A stretch of DNA of 64,000 nucleotides from Crambe crambe (taxonomy: Eukaryota; Porifera; Demospongiae; Poecilosclerida; Crambeidae), in contig OZ004584.1 of NCBI GenBank assembly GCA_963924555.1, forward strand, positions 1,053,001 through 1,117,000, written 5' to 3'. Below are positions 38,001 through 48,794 of the stretch, piece after piece. Below the pieces are notes generated by a model. That model did not search any database. It was given only the letters and a program-made list of their open reading frames with translations, and was not told the origin of the DNA. Every line of letters begins with the position of its first letter. Positions within the stretch are counted from its first letter, which is position 1. The translations under genes and the position numbers were made by a program.

Positions 38001-38824
38001 AGTCCCATGTTTCCTCCATTACACCCTTTATTTTTGGACAGGTGTGTACCAGAAATGTTAATTAACAATTTTGGGCTACCAGTAATCAGTACCAATCCTG
38101 CAGAATGAACAGTTGAGGTATTTTTGGAGCATGTTTTTTTGATATCGTATCCACTGCTGATGAAAGTACAGTTCTTAATAGTCAAATTTGAGTAGATGTC
38201 ATGGTCATATAGAACAACACTACCACCCATAGCAATGGAATCATTCTTTGTGAATGCTCTTTTGACTGTAACAGAATCCACTGTGATATCCCCTGCAACA
38301 TTGTAGATGTACAGTCCAGCTGCTTTTGCATCTGACACATTGACATAAGTGAGGGTGAGTTGTGATCCATTAATGAAAGACAGTGCTGATAAAACCTTCC
38401 GAGTGATTCCTTTAAAACTATTTCTGATGGTCCAGTTGCTCCCACAACCAATTAAGCGGAGACCTGACATGTTCAGGTTCACTATGTTCTCAAATATAAA
38501 GCCATTGTTGTCGTCAGGTGAGCAGTCAATCACCACTTCGGATCCACCATTGACCCTGAAAGTTACATTTTCAATGTTCTTCCACTTCCATATGCGTGTG
38601 AGGTTGTGATGGCCACTGAAGAATGTGACAGTGGTGTCAGACTTTGAATATTTGTCAGCTTCTTGAGAGAAAGTATCAATTGAGTATGTGTAGTTACAGT
38701 TACCAGGCAAGATATTTCGATCTTTCACTACACATAAATGAGTGCATTCAAAGCTTGAACAAGGTGAAAATATTGCTATTGCTAAGAATAGTAAGGCACA
38801 CTTGTAATTCAATGTCAACATCAT
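35087..38824 (-). CDS. Beta-helix ectodomain / polytopic membrane protein, copy A (intact)
   Basis: A single-exon gene of 1245 residues. The ATG at 38824 gives a hydrophobic signal peptide (LLFLAIAIFSPCSS). Residues 30-720 are a repetitive extracellular region with chlamydial-Pmp-like GGGI/GGGL and SNN/FxxN elements, many N-glycosylation sites, and short helices of beta type. A Cys-rich neck follows (about 720-825, with YNRNGLLCGSCRKGF). From about residue 825 to 1187 there are some nine membrane helices, with the marked motif LDLGIPTCFYDGMQAFGKT. A 58-residue cytoplasmic tail ends SSNK. The stop codon is embedded in AAATAAA, so the polyadenylation signal may overlap it. I know of uncharacterised animal proteins with similar membrane motifs but no assigned function. 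Copy D is very close along its whole length. Confidence 0.85.
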   Translation of the reverse strand: MMLTLNYKCALLFLAIAIFSPCSSFECTHLCVVKDRNILPGNCNYTYSIDTFSQEADKYSKSDTTVTFFSGHHNLTRIWKWKNIENVTFRVNGGSEVVIDCSPDDNNGFIFENIVNLNMSGLRLIGCGSNWTIRNSFKGITRKVLSALSFINGSQLTLTYVNVSDAKAAGLYIYNVAGDITVDSVTVKRAFTKNDSIAMGGSVVLYDHDIYSNLTIKNCTFISSGYDIKKTCSKNTSTVHSAGLVLITGSPKLLINISGTHLSKNKGCNGGNMGLLLFSIPANCTIPQVIIHNSTFDGGSSLYGGGLYVSFEMVFLYHFPAIPPNCSKIFSIYNSTFSNNVAFFSGGGIVIQWQEKYGLHYILDAFINNSIFVNNSLGHKANGGLALHYRTYIVTGRNPHLVTKFRVNLYVVKCCFFNHSPRVSPLLSSESSVILAKSVPYLAIQGIDITSNNCTAILAIDSTLVFSGSSIITKNFAQSGAGIRFCSGALMYLKPHTELVITKNSANDTGGGILVNSKCLVNVPICFYQYTEYTQWKTVNVTISDNHAGKAGENLFGGSIDYCYLLYIRRDSENFMKQLHIPNNSMTVSSISSNPQHVCFKDNNTCGKNRSISIYPGELKVFEVQVVGQLNGSVPGTVKADQNGTAVYNDQIVQTVNSKMGGNVTYIIFSLSHETSTGSLRLEVDLATDSSTYEYIHPLSPAVIKVTFKSCPLGFINHRKKYKKSVRFACKCNQFSGIIEKCSIDNKTITKYNGSWVGVFEDHLATSKHCPLDYCDPNVTIINSTNITLDQDRQCRYNRNGLLCGSCRKGFSLIFGTSECREKCSNWWLLLVIPFALAGIFLVFIITYLNLTVTTGTVCGLIFYANVIQDYSVLLLQEHPVPVLSQVLQIFIAWLNLDLGIPTCFYDGMQAFGKTALQAVFPVYIWLVSAVIIFLSNRYISITRLVGQNAVKVLATLILLSYSKMLRVTIGTLNQAIITVHVNNTKIHKLRWIIDGNVPYFNPQDHLILIIMAIIFLILTLPFALSLLCVRHVFSLSNCCRIFSWVNKLKPFFDAYTGPCKDSARFWTGLLLLTRLFLLLVHAIYSNNLILPFLTNVAICLVLSAIMISLNGVYKSWYLNVLECSFILNIGLLFTILVVLHTEQTWGTVFVSHLLVSVALLTFFGILAFHIYLKCSGFQWVKKRFLSRFRRDFDIQSMHYERLEEETVGDERSPSIEASDRLIHFPPIDYQSRVYERSRYLSSNK

Positions 38825-39240
38825 CAAATAGCTATGTTCTATGACTAGCTATTGCTCAGACTCATTCAGATATACTGTAGCAGGCTCTATAGTAGTTACG
38901 TAGCTATGATTGGTTAGTTTCCATAGTGAAACTGTTTTCATTACAAGTAGCTATTGGGAAAATCCATTGCATCATTATGGTGCATTCAAGTAGCGCTTAT
39001 AAACTGATCATGTAAAAATTGGGACAATAACACACTTTAGAGTGAACTCGTACATACATGTATAGCTAGCTATAGCAACAACAGAAATTTAAAATCAAAC
39101 AACATCCATAAAGATATATAGGGCACACGACTAACTATGTAAACCACACACATAATGTATCGTATGTATTCAATTCCTCATCCTCCTATAGCTGCTTTCT
39201 CTGTAGCTACATACGTATATAGTTATATGTCTGATATTAG

Positions 39241-39930
39241 CTATTCAAGGGTTTAATTTGTTGTTTTCATTTTAGCTTATCCAAGCAGTGCAGCCACAAC
39301 CCATGCAAGCACTTTAGGTAAATGTGGAAAAGAAGGATCCCAAGGAAAGTTATAAAAGTATAGCTTAGATAAATTATGCTGGCATAATTTTTCAGAATAA
39401 TAGGTAAGCTAGGAATAATGCTGGAATTAAATTTTGGGGAATATATAAATGGCACAAAAATATTATTTCATGCAAAAGCATCCATTATTAGCAATGTTTT
39501 CCTTCTCTGAAAATAAGCACATACTGGTGTGCATGCAAGCACAGCTTTGTGGTCCATGTGGACCACGAAACTATGCTTGCATATATACCCTGAACCATGC
39601 ATGATTATCTGAGTTCAGAAATGGAAGCTAGTACTAGTGAATCTTGTTTGCCTTTATCCGATGTTGATCATTCTGAAGCTGTAATGTCATTATTTTTTTG
39701 CATATTACACATTGAGGGGAACTGGGAGTCTTAGGTAACTTAGAGAGAATAATAGGTAGCTCACATGAGAATCCGAGAATAGAATCTTGGGTAAAAATCC
39801 GAGCATATTTATCTAAGCCTTACATAAAAGCCACACTCACTGATAGTTACATGGTTCAGTAAGTGTGGCTAGGTGCCCTATTCATGCTAGGCACAGGTGT
39901 AATTAAGTGTCGACATCATCATTAAATAGT
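39241..39930 (-). pseudogene. Heavily deleted relic of a beta-helix/polytopic gene
   Basis: The left part matches the end of the membrane domain (KCLHGLWLHCLDK), as in the B and C pseudogenes. A second patch at about 39,825-39,870 repeats the helix encoding the ATAAAAGCCACACTCACTGAT region. Then 39,905-39,930 is the start-codon region (GTCGACATCATCAT) followed by the family's 5' flank. Nearly all coding sequence between has been lost. Confidence 0.7.
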
Positions 39931-40349
39931 TAACAGCTTGTTCTGTGACTAGCTAATGCTCAGAAATACTGTATCTAGTTACGTATAATTATAGTGGCTA
40001 GCGTGGTTATAGTTTCCATATAACTATTTTCATTGTAAGTGCATGATTGGGAAAATCCGCTGCATCATTATGATAACAATCCATTCAAGTAGTTTAAATA
40101 AACTGATCATGTTTATAAATTGGGACAAAAAGTGTCTCAGTATGAACGTATAGCACACTATTATTTTCACGTAGCTAGCAACAACAGAAATTTAGAGTCA
40201 AACGAGAATCCGTAAAAGACAGGGCACACAATAATAACTATTTGTAAGCCACACACATAATGTATTGTATGTATTCAATTCCTCACCCTGCTATAGCTAC
40301 TTTTGCAAAATTTGCTTTCTCTGTACATATAATTATAGATATTTGCTAT

Positions 40350-43300
40350 TCAAGGGTGGAAACAAAGTAATTTGTCGTTTTCGTTGTAGCTTTGATCGTT
40401 GTTATCATTAGCAGACTCCTCCAGCCGTTCATACCCTCTCATTTCATCACAGCTTCTGATGTCAAGGTCACTCTGATGTCGATGTAGAACCTTGTTCCTT
40501 ATCCAAGCAGTGCAGCCACAACCCAAGCACTTTAGGTAGATGTGGAAGAGAAGGAAGAAGGAAAGTCATAAAAGCCACACTCACTGATGCATGGTTCAGT
40601 GAGATCCTCCAACGTAAATTTTCTGGCCAAAAGGGAATAGAGAATATGAAAAATAAACCAATATTGAGGATGAATGAGTATTCAAGGACATTTAGGTACT
40701 GTTTTCGATACACACCATTTAGTGTTATCATAACAGCAGAAAGGATTAGACAAAACGCACCATTGATCGAATGAACCAAGACATGAGAGCCATTATCAAA
40801 AGTATGCACAAGAAGGAGGAATAATCTAGAAATAAGCAACAGACGGGTCCAGAATCTAGCTGAGTCCTTGTAAGGACCAGTGTAGGCATCGAAGACAGCT
40901 TCAACTTGTTCACCCACGAGAATATTCTGCAGCAGTTGGATAGGGAAAAGACATGTCTGACACACAAGAGGGAGAGGGAAAATGGGAGAGTTAGGATCAC
41001 AAAGATAATAGCTATGATGATCAAGATGAGATGATCTTCAGGATTGAAGTATGCTACATTGCCATCAATGATCCATCTTAACTTATGGATTAACGTAGTA
41101 TTGATATGAACAGTGATAATTGCCTGGTTCAGGGTGCCTATCGTAACCCTTTGAGTAGGAAAGGAGCACCAAAGTAGCCAGGACTTTCACTGCATTCTGC
41201 CCGACTAATCTGGTTATGGAGATGTACCGATTACTGAGGAAGATGATGACAGCAGATATCAGCCATATGTAGACAGGGAAAACTGCTTGAAGTACAGTCT
41301 TCCCAAATGCCTGCATTCCATCATAGAAACAGGTGGGTATTCCTAAATCGAGGTTCAACCATGCTATGAAAATTTGAAGAACTCGAGAGAGAACTGGTAC
41401 TGGATGTTCCTGTAATAGGAGAATTGAGTAATCCTGGATCACATTTGCATAAAAGATCAAGCCACAGACTGTTCCTGTCGTGACTGTGAGGTTCAAGTAA
41501 GTAATGATGAAAACGAGAAATATGCCAGCTAGAGCTAAAGGAATGACTAGAAATAGCCACCAATTGGAACACTTTTCACGACACTCTAAAGATCCCAATA
41601 TCAAGCTGAACCCTTTACGACATGAACCACAAAGTAGTCCACTTCGATTGTAGCGACATTGTCTATCTTGATCAAGAGTTATGTTTGTGGAATAGATTAC
41701 AGTGACATTAGGATCACAATAGTCCAAGTGGCAATGTTCACTGGTAGCCAAATGCTCTTCAAACACACCTACCCAAGAACCATTTCGTTTTGTGATGGTT
41801 TTATCATCAATTGAACACATCTTGATGGCGTTGGAGAATTGATTGCACTTGCAGGCAAATTTCACACTCCCTTCAGAATTTATTTTATTGTTGATGAATC
41901 CAAATGGACAAGACTGAAATGTCACATTTATTAAAGCAGGTGAAAATCGATGGATGTACTCGTATTTACTTGAGTCTGTTGCCAAGTCAACCTCGAGCCT
42001 GAGAAATCCGGTGCTTATTTCATGAGAAAGAGAGAAGATGCTGTAAGTCACATTTTGCTGTTTACTGTTTGTACTATTTGATGATTGTCAATGGCAATTC
42101 CCTTCTGATATGCTTTCACTGTCCCTGGGACCGATCCATTCAGTTGTCCCATCACTTGTACTCTGAAAACTTTCAATTCTCCTGAGATATGTCTGATCTT
42201 TCCACAAATATTATGACTATCTTTGAAGCAAACATACTGGGGATTTGATGATATTGATGATACAGTCATGGAATTGTTGGGGATGTGCAATTGTTTCATG
42301 AAATTCTCAGAGTCATGTCTGATGTACAATAAGTAGCAGTAATCTATAGAACCCCCGAACAAGTTGTCTCCAGCTTTTCCTGCACGATTTCCACTTATGG
42401 TGACATTGACTGTCTGCCATTTATTGTAGCGAGTATACTGGTAAAAGCATATTGGGACACTAACAAGACACTTGGAATTTACTAGAATACCTCCACCTGT
42501 GTCATTCGCACTGTTTTTTGTGATGACCAGATCTGTGTGAGGCTTTAGGTACATCAAGGCTCCTGAACAAAATCGAATTCCTGCTCCACTCTGAGCAAAG
42601 TTTTTTGTGATAATCGATGATCCTGAGAAAACAAGAGTACTGTCAATTGCTAGTATTGCTGTGCAGTTATTGGAGGTAATGTCAATCCCTTCTATGGCCA
42701 AGTAAGGAACAGATTTGGCAAGAATAACACTACTCTCCGATGAAAGTAGCGGTGAGACTCTTGGAGAATGGTCGAAAAAGCAACATTTCACAACATACAA
42801 GTTCACTCGAAACTTAGTCACCAAGTGAGGATTCCTTCCAGTGACAATATACGTTCTGTAATGCAGTGCCAATCCTCCATTTGCTCTGTATTCAAGTGAG
42901 TTATTCACAAAGATGGAATTGTTAATGAATGCATCCAAGATATAGTGCAATCCATATTTTTCCTCCCACTGAATGACTATCCCACCACCAGTAAAATACG
43001 CCACATTGTTACTGAAAGTCGAATTATAGATGCTGAATATTTTTGTACAGTTAGGGGAAATTGCTGGGAAAGGATAGAGGAAAACCATTTCGAATGATAC
43101 ATAAAGACCACCACCATACAGAGAAGAACCTCCATCAAAGGTGCTATTATGGATGATTACTTGAGGAATCGTACAGTCAGCTGGAATACTGAATAGGAGC
43201 AGTCCCATATTTCCTCCTTTACATCCTGTATTAGAGGATAAGCGTGTAACAGATATGTTGATTAACGATCTCGGGCTAAGTAATCAGTACCAATCCTGCA

Positions 43301-44196
43301 GAATTAACAGTTGAGGTATTTTGGAGCATTTTCCCTTGAAATCGTATCCACTGCTGATGAAATTAGAGTTCTTAATAGCCAAATTCGAATAGATATCATG
43401 GTCATATAGAACAACACTACCACCCATAGCAATGGAATTATTTTTTGTGACTGCTCTATTGACAGTAATAGAATCCACTGTGATATCCCCTGCAACATTG
43501 TAGATGTACAGTCCAGCTGCTTTTGCATCTGATACATTGACATAAGTGAGGGTGAGTTGTGATCCGTTAATGAAAGACAGTGCTGATAAAACCTCCCAAG
43601 TGACTCCTTTAAAACTGTTACTGATGGTCCAGGTTCTCCCACAGCCAATTAAATGGAGACCCGACATGCTCAGGTTCACTACGTTCTCAAATACAAAGCC
43701 ATTGCTGTCATCAGGTGAGCAGTCAGCTGTGACTACACATACTCAATCGATACTTTCTCTCAAGAAGCTGACAAATATTCAAAGTCTGACACCACTGTCA
43801 CATTCTTCAGTGGCCATCACAACCTCACACACACATGGAAGTGGAAGAACATTGAAAATATAACTTTCAGAGTCAATGGTGGATCTGAAGTGGTGATTGA
43901 TGTCACTAATCCTTAATACTACAGAGTAGCTATATAATTCCTTCCCACTGATGTATTCTTAGTCCATCAAGAAGCTATGACCTGTAGGGACAGCTGCATG
44001 GATATACTAGGTTTTCCACCTTCCATCCAGATCGACTTTCTGTGGATCTCAGCATCTCCCCTCTAAAGAAGCTACATGAGCTATTTTCATCTTCCACTAC
44101 ACATAAATGAGTGCATTCAAAGCTTAAACAAGGTGAAAATATTGCTATTGCTGATAATAGTAGGGCACAATTGTAATTGAGTGTCGACATCATCAT
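40350..44196 (-). pseudogene. Beta-helix/polytopic gene, copy B (frameshifted, partly inverted)
   Basis: Covers the whole family length in pieces: start region 44085-44196, ectodomain 42048-43679, neck and first helices 41083-42051, remaining helices and tail 40350-41024. At least four frame breaks separate them. The N-terminal part is scrambled: 43725-43900 is inverted in place and about 43,901-44,080 is foreign DNA. The tail is of a different kind from copies A, D and F (YERLEESANDNNDQSYNEND), shared with copy C and the relic at 39.3 kb. So the array holds two tail subfamilies. Not translatable as one protein. Confidence 0.85.
43725..43900 (+). other. In-place inversion inside pseudogene B
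   Basis: Read on the plus strand this segment encodes the family's residues just after the signal peptide (CDYTYSIDTFSQEADKYSK and so on to GGSEVVID), while everything around is on the minus strand. The left junction is GAGCAGTCA; the right junction breaks off inside GTGATTGA. TCAATCA and TGATTGA at the two ends are inverted matches in intact copies. Confidence 0.85.
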
Positions 44197-44377
44197 TAAA
44201 TAGCTAGCAGCTTGTTCTGTGACTAGATGATGCTCAGAAATACTGTAGCTAGCTATATATAGTGGCTAGCATGGTTATAGTTTCCATACAGTGAAACTGT
44301 TTCATTGTAAGTGATAGGGAAAATCCATTGCATTGTAATGCATTCAAGTAGCTTAAATAAACTGACCATGTTAATAG

Positions 44378-45992
44378 CTAATTTGGGACAAAAAAAAAGT
44401 GTCTCAGTATGAACGTATAACATACTTTTATTTTCACAGCTAAGAAAGAACATATGTACAGAAATTTAAAATCAAACAAGAACCCATAAAAGGCAGGGTT
44501 ATCATTAGCAGACTCCTCCAGCCGTTCATACCTTCTGTCACAGCTTCTGATGTCAAGGTCATTGTGATGTCTCTTATTCCTTATCCAAGCAGTACAGCCA
44601 CAACCCAAGCACTTCAGGTAAATGTTGAAGAGAAGGATCCCAAAGAAAGTCATAAAAGCTACACTCATTGATACTTGGTTCAGCAAGATCCTCCAGTGTA
44701 GAGTTTCTGGCCGTGAGGGAACAGAAAGTATGAAAAGTAATCCAATATTGAGGATGAATGAGTATTCAAGGACATTTAGGTACTGTTTTCAATACACACC
44801 ATTTAGTGTTATCATAACAACAGAAAGGATTAGACAAAACGCACCTGTACAAAATAACTTACCAACTGAAGGAATGAAATTAAGCATCAAAATACGACAG
44901 TGAAGGTATGACAGAGTAAGAGAATAGACAGCATGTAAGTAACAATGAAGAGAGTGAGTCTGTACAAAATAACTTACCAACTGAAGGAATAAAATTAAGC
45001 ATCGAAATATGACAGTGAAGGTATGCACCATTGATCGAATAAACCAAGACATGAGAGCCATTGTCAATAGTATGCACAAGAAGGAGGAATAATCTAGAAA
45101 TGAGCAACAGACCAGTCCAGAACCTAGCTGAGTCCTTGTAAGGACCAGTGTAGGCATCAAAGAATGGCTTTAACTTGTTCACCCATGAGAATATTCTGCA
45201 GCAATTGGATAGAGAGAAGGTGTGCCTGATACATAAGAGGGAGAGGGAAAATGGGAGAGTTAGGATCACAAAGATGATAGCAATGAACACCAGGATGAGG
45301 TGATCATGGGTGTGAAAATAAGGTACGTTGCCATCAAGAATCCATCGTGCTTTATGGATGTTTATATTATTGACATGAACGGTGATAATTGCCTGGTTTA
45401 GGGTACCTATAGTAACCCTGAGCATTTTTGAATAGGAAAGGACCACCAAAGTAGCCAAGACTTTCACTGCATTCTGCCTGACTAATCTGGTTATGGAGAT
45501 GTACCGATTACTGAGGAAGATGATGACAGCAGATATCAGCCATATGTAGACAGGGAAAACTGCTTGAAGTGCAGTCTTCCCGAATGCTTGCATTCCGTCA
45601 TAGAAACAGGTGGGTATTCCTAAATCGAGGTTCAACCATGCTATGAAGATTTGAAGAACTCGAGAGAGAACTGGTACTGGATGTTCCTGTAATAGGAGAA
45701 CTGAGTAATCCTGGATCACATTTGCATAAAAGATCAAGCCACAGACTGTTCCTGTTGTGACTGTGAGATTCAAGTAAGTAATGAAATATGCCAGCTAAAG
45801 CAAAAGGAATGACTAGAAGCAACCACCAATTGGAACACTTTTCACGACATTCTGAAGTCCCAAATATCAAGCTGAACCCTTTACGGTATGAACCACAGAG
45901 TAATCCAGTTCGATTGTAACGAGACTGTTGGTATTGATAAAGCATGGTATCAGTCGAGTTAATAGTAGTAATTTTTTGGTGACAGCTACTGT
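44378..45992 (-). pseudogene. Beta-helix/polytopic gene, copy C (C-terminal half only)
   Basis: Holds the neck's end, the membrane domain and a B-type tail, but no ectodomain. Homology stops near 45,992, about 330 bp before the Fanzor start. The neck resembles copy F (TINSTD..., YNRTGLLCGS) rather than A or D. A small deletion after ALAGIF shifts the frame, one neck Cys is Tyr (CGSYRKGF), and a 184-bp insertion interrupts the last helices. The missing 5' half is not found on the other side of the Fanzor. Confidence 0.85.
44845..45028 (-). mobile_element. Intron-like insertion with 5-bp target duplication
   Basis: Compared with copy B, 184 bp are inserted in copy C, flanked by GCACC on both sides (44841-44845, 45025-45029). 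On the gene strand the insert reads GTGCAT...TTTTGTACAG. Removing 45028 to 44845 restores the uninterrupted sequence exactly (AATG joined to GTGCG). Internally, a 65-bp unit with TTCCTTCAGTTGGTAAGTTA occurs twice (about 44,846-44,911 and 44,962-45,027). Confidence 0.65.
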
Positions 45993-46039
45993 GCTTGCTG
46001 CTGCAGAAGACCAACAAGTTGAATATTAGTACCATTAGC

Positions 46040-46321
46040 TATAGCTACTCAGATTACTAGCTGATTTTCAGGCGCAAAATTTTTTCTCACACACACACAA
46101 ACAAAAAAATAACAACAACAAATAAACGAAAGGACCCGGCAGCTACAAATCTTGCAAAAATTTTTTTCTTCAAACAATTTTGCACGTACGTACGTGTGAA
46201 TTGAGACTTTCTGCACATGCGCAAAGTTTGAAGGATTCGATCGAGTGCGCATGCTTGCAAGCATGCGCAGATACAAGTCCGTTGCTATAGCTCTCTTTCG
46301 TGTCTGGGCTGTTGGACTTTC
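46040..46321. other. 5' flank of the Fanzor
   Basis: Differs from the surrounding array. Includes CACACACAAAC, ACGTACGTACGTG and a CATGCGC/GCGCATG-rich part (46,215-46,270) with an inverted pair GCGCATGCTTGCAAGCATGCGC. It may contain the element's left end and promoter, but I cannot set a boundary. Confidence 0.4.
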
Positions 46322-48152
46322 ATGTTGTGGAAAATGAGTTCCTCCAAAAGGCCTTCTACAGCCACAGAGTGCAACCCTAGTAAGAGAAGAAAGCCGAAAG
46401 AAGAACTGAAGTTCTGCACACTAAAGTGCAAGTTAAAGAGAATCACAAAGTCCAGCAATGTACTGTCCAGAGTGAAGGATGAAGTTGTTTTGGCCCATGA
46501 AGTCTTCAAGAGGACATTCTTCTTTATGAGACTATTCTTCTCGGAGAAAGGAGAGGTTCCTCTTTGATCGTTTCTGGAAGAAGAGTTTTATCGAAATATA
46601 TCCTGATCTCGTAGACTTCAAAGGAAGGAGCCTGATGAAGCAGCTTCTTGCACAGCAGATCCTTAGCAACATCCTGGTAGACACAAAGACGCACTTCAAG
46701 TCAAGATTCAGGACTTTTCTGGAGAGTCTGCTGAGAGATGGTGATTCTAATGGAAATCCCAAGTCAGAGGCATGTAAACTGACAGGGCAAGTCTTTGCAA
46801 ACCACTGGAATGACGTTCCTATAGAGAAAGCTGCGGGACATCTTGCCCGCCGATGTGGAGAGAAGTGTGGCTTACGACGTCACGAAGAACCCAGAGAAGT
46901 ACCTGAATGCAACGTTAAGCATGTGCCGGGAAATGGAACGAGTTCAAAATGCGAAGAAGAAGATACATTTCCTTCCCACGAGAACAAGCAATGTCCCCTG
47001 TCATGCTAAATTTGACACTGAAACCATGGCTCAAATGTTTGTCCCTTATAAAGAGAGAGTTGAAGCTAGAAAGTCAGCACTCCACAGAGAGGATTACAAC
47101 GACTGGGTCTGGACGAAGGTGATAGATCAGTCCCAAATGGTGTTCAGAAAACTGAAAGGCTTCAAGTTCCACCATGAGATTAGTACTGATGGAGTGGCGG
47201 TTTCTATCCTCTTCTCCAGAAGAGCAACTGGAAAACCTGCAAGACCAATGTCCACTGGGGTCCATGCTGCAGAAGAAGCAGAAGGGCCTAGATCCAAGGC
47301 AATCGGAGTGGATCCTGGGAGAAAAAACCTTATCACTGCAATGGATAGCGATGGAAACTCCCTTAGGTACACTTTGAGGCAGAGGCTGTTCGAGAGCAAG
47401 GAGACCAGACGCAGAGAGGCAAACGTGAGAAGAGAAGGAGTGAAATTTCTGAACTGGAAGTGCACCTGACCAAATACGAACGCCAAACCGTGGATCCTGC
47501 AAGATACAAGCAGTTCCTGGTGGAAAAGCGAAAGGTGGATGAACTCACCAGAGCCTTCTATCACAACGAGAAGTGGAGAGGGTGGAAGTTTCGGACATAC
47601 TGCCACAGAAAGAGTAGCGAAGACATGCTAGTCAACAGAATAATTGACACATACGGACCTCACTGCAAGATCTACTACAGGGACTGGTCCTCTATCCACC
47701 AACAGAAGGGATGCATGCCCGGACCCACAGTGGGACTCAGGAAGCTTCTGAGCAAGAGGTTAGAGACAGTGAGCGTAGACGAATTTCGAACCTCCAAGGT
47801 CTGCAACCGATGCTTTGGGGAGTTGACCAGATACAGAAACATAAGAGGAAGATTATCTCACTCCAGGCTAAAGTGCACAGACTGTCGATCTGGAAGCAAA
47901 CCTCTCTTTGTAGACAGAGACAGAAACGCAGCAGCCAACATTTTGCTGGCCGGAGAGTCTACAGAGAGACCACAGGCACTGTGTAGAAGTTGGAAAGAAG
48001 CATCTCCTTTCTCCAAAGCTCCACGAGAAGCTGGACTAAAAAGCTTTTTAGGAGAAAAGAGTGCACAATTGACTGAACCTCCAGGAGGAGCTGGTGGACT
48101 ATTTAGTGACCCAGTGTTTACTCAGGTAGACATGTATACTGCTGAAGCTTAG
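46322..48152 (+). pseudogene. Fanzor (eukaryotic TnpB-like RNA-guided nuclease), frameshifted
   Basis: Four overlapping frame segments form one protein of about 610 residues: 46322-46567, about 46,530-46,850, about 46,825-47,469, and about 47,367-48,152. Frame changes lie near 46,530-46,567, 46,822-46,850 and 47,400-47,440. Fanzors are TnpB/OrfB homologues that use an RNA guide to cut DNA. RuvC-I is GVDPGRKN (Asp codon 47311-47313). The zinc ribbon is CNRC (47802-47813) and CTDC (47874-47885), all four Cys intact. RuvC-III is DRDRNAAANI (Asp codon 47919-47921). The Glu sits in VDEFRTS just before the ribbon (47781-47783), while the classical RuvC-II place reads YYRDWSS. This is the rearranged active site described for Fanzors. 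The N-terminus has a basic KRRKPKEE stretch, possibly nuclear targeting. It is visibly richer in G+C than its surroundings, suggesting transfer or a different history. It is either a dead copy or the shifts are assembly errors; no TnpA is nearby. Confidence 0.85.
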
Positions 48153-48794
48153 CTTAACTTAGCTTTGGTAGTTTAAGGGTTAAAGAGAAACAGCAAAGTT
48201 CTTTGGAGGATTCCATAGAAACATCTATGATGTTACAATACAATGACCACTAATATGGCACTAAACATCGTTTTCTTGTTATTATTGTGTTATGTGAAGT
48301 GAGGGAGCATAAGAGGTGAAGTCCGGAGCATACATAATAGGGAGATTTGAAAAGCATTGCATAATAGAAAGCATGATACTTACTGTGTGGTTACAGTGTT
48401 TATACTACAGGAGGTGTCGTCAAGGACATACGTATGTGATAAGTGCCTGAGCCCTGACAGGCCAACTACAGCTTCTATCCTACAGCTAGCTAGTACTTAA
48501 ACTTGTCTGCTAACTCTTTGCTTCAATTCAATTTTGTTTTCTTAAAGTAAAAGTTATAATTGGGCTTTAATTAAATCGCAACTGCCTCTTCAATGTTCCT
48601 TGGCATCTGCACAGTCATCAGTGAATGATAATTGATTGACTGATGACAGGAGTATGATGGGATCTTGCAAGCATACAGCATAAGCAATAAAATAAGGGAA
48701 TGCCCAGAGATGCATGTAGCTATGCATTTTCTTTTCTTTTCTTAAATGCCTGGTTCACTTATGTTTCTCCTATAATACATCTCTTTCTTATTAT
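48153..48794. other. 3' flank of the Fanzor, possible guide-RNA or element end
   Basis: No gene. In TnpB and Fanzor loci the guide RNA usually overlaps or follows the 3' end of the nuclease gene, so this is where one would look. A 9-bp inverted repeat, GTCATCAGT (48614-48622) and ACTGATGAC (48639-48647), forms a hairpin with a 16-nt loop. Its role is unknown. Confidence 0.35.

Noticed and set aside
47074-47606. Minus-strand frames of 142 and 159 codons opposite the Fanzor
   Set aside because: Shadows of the catalytic region, with no family resemblance.
46322-48152. Frame changes in the Fanzor read as introns
   Set aside because: Adjacent frame segments overlap and leave no room for introns with GT and AG borders; small indels explain them better.
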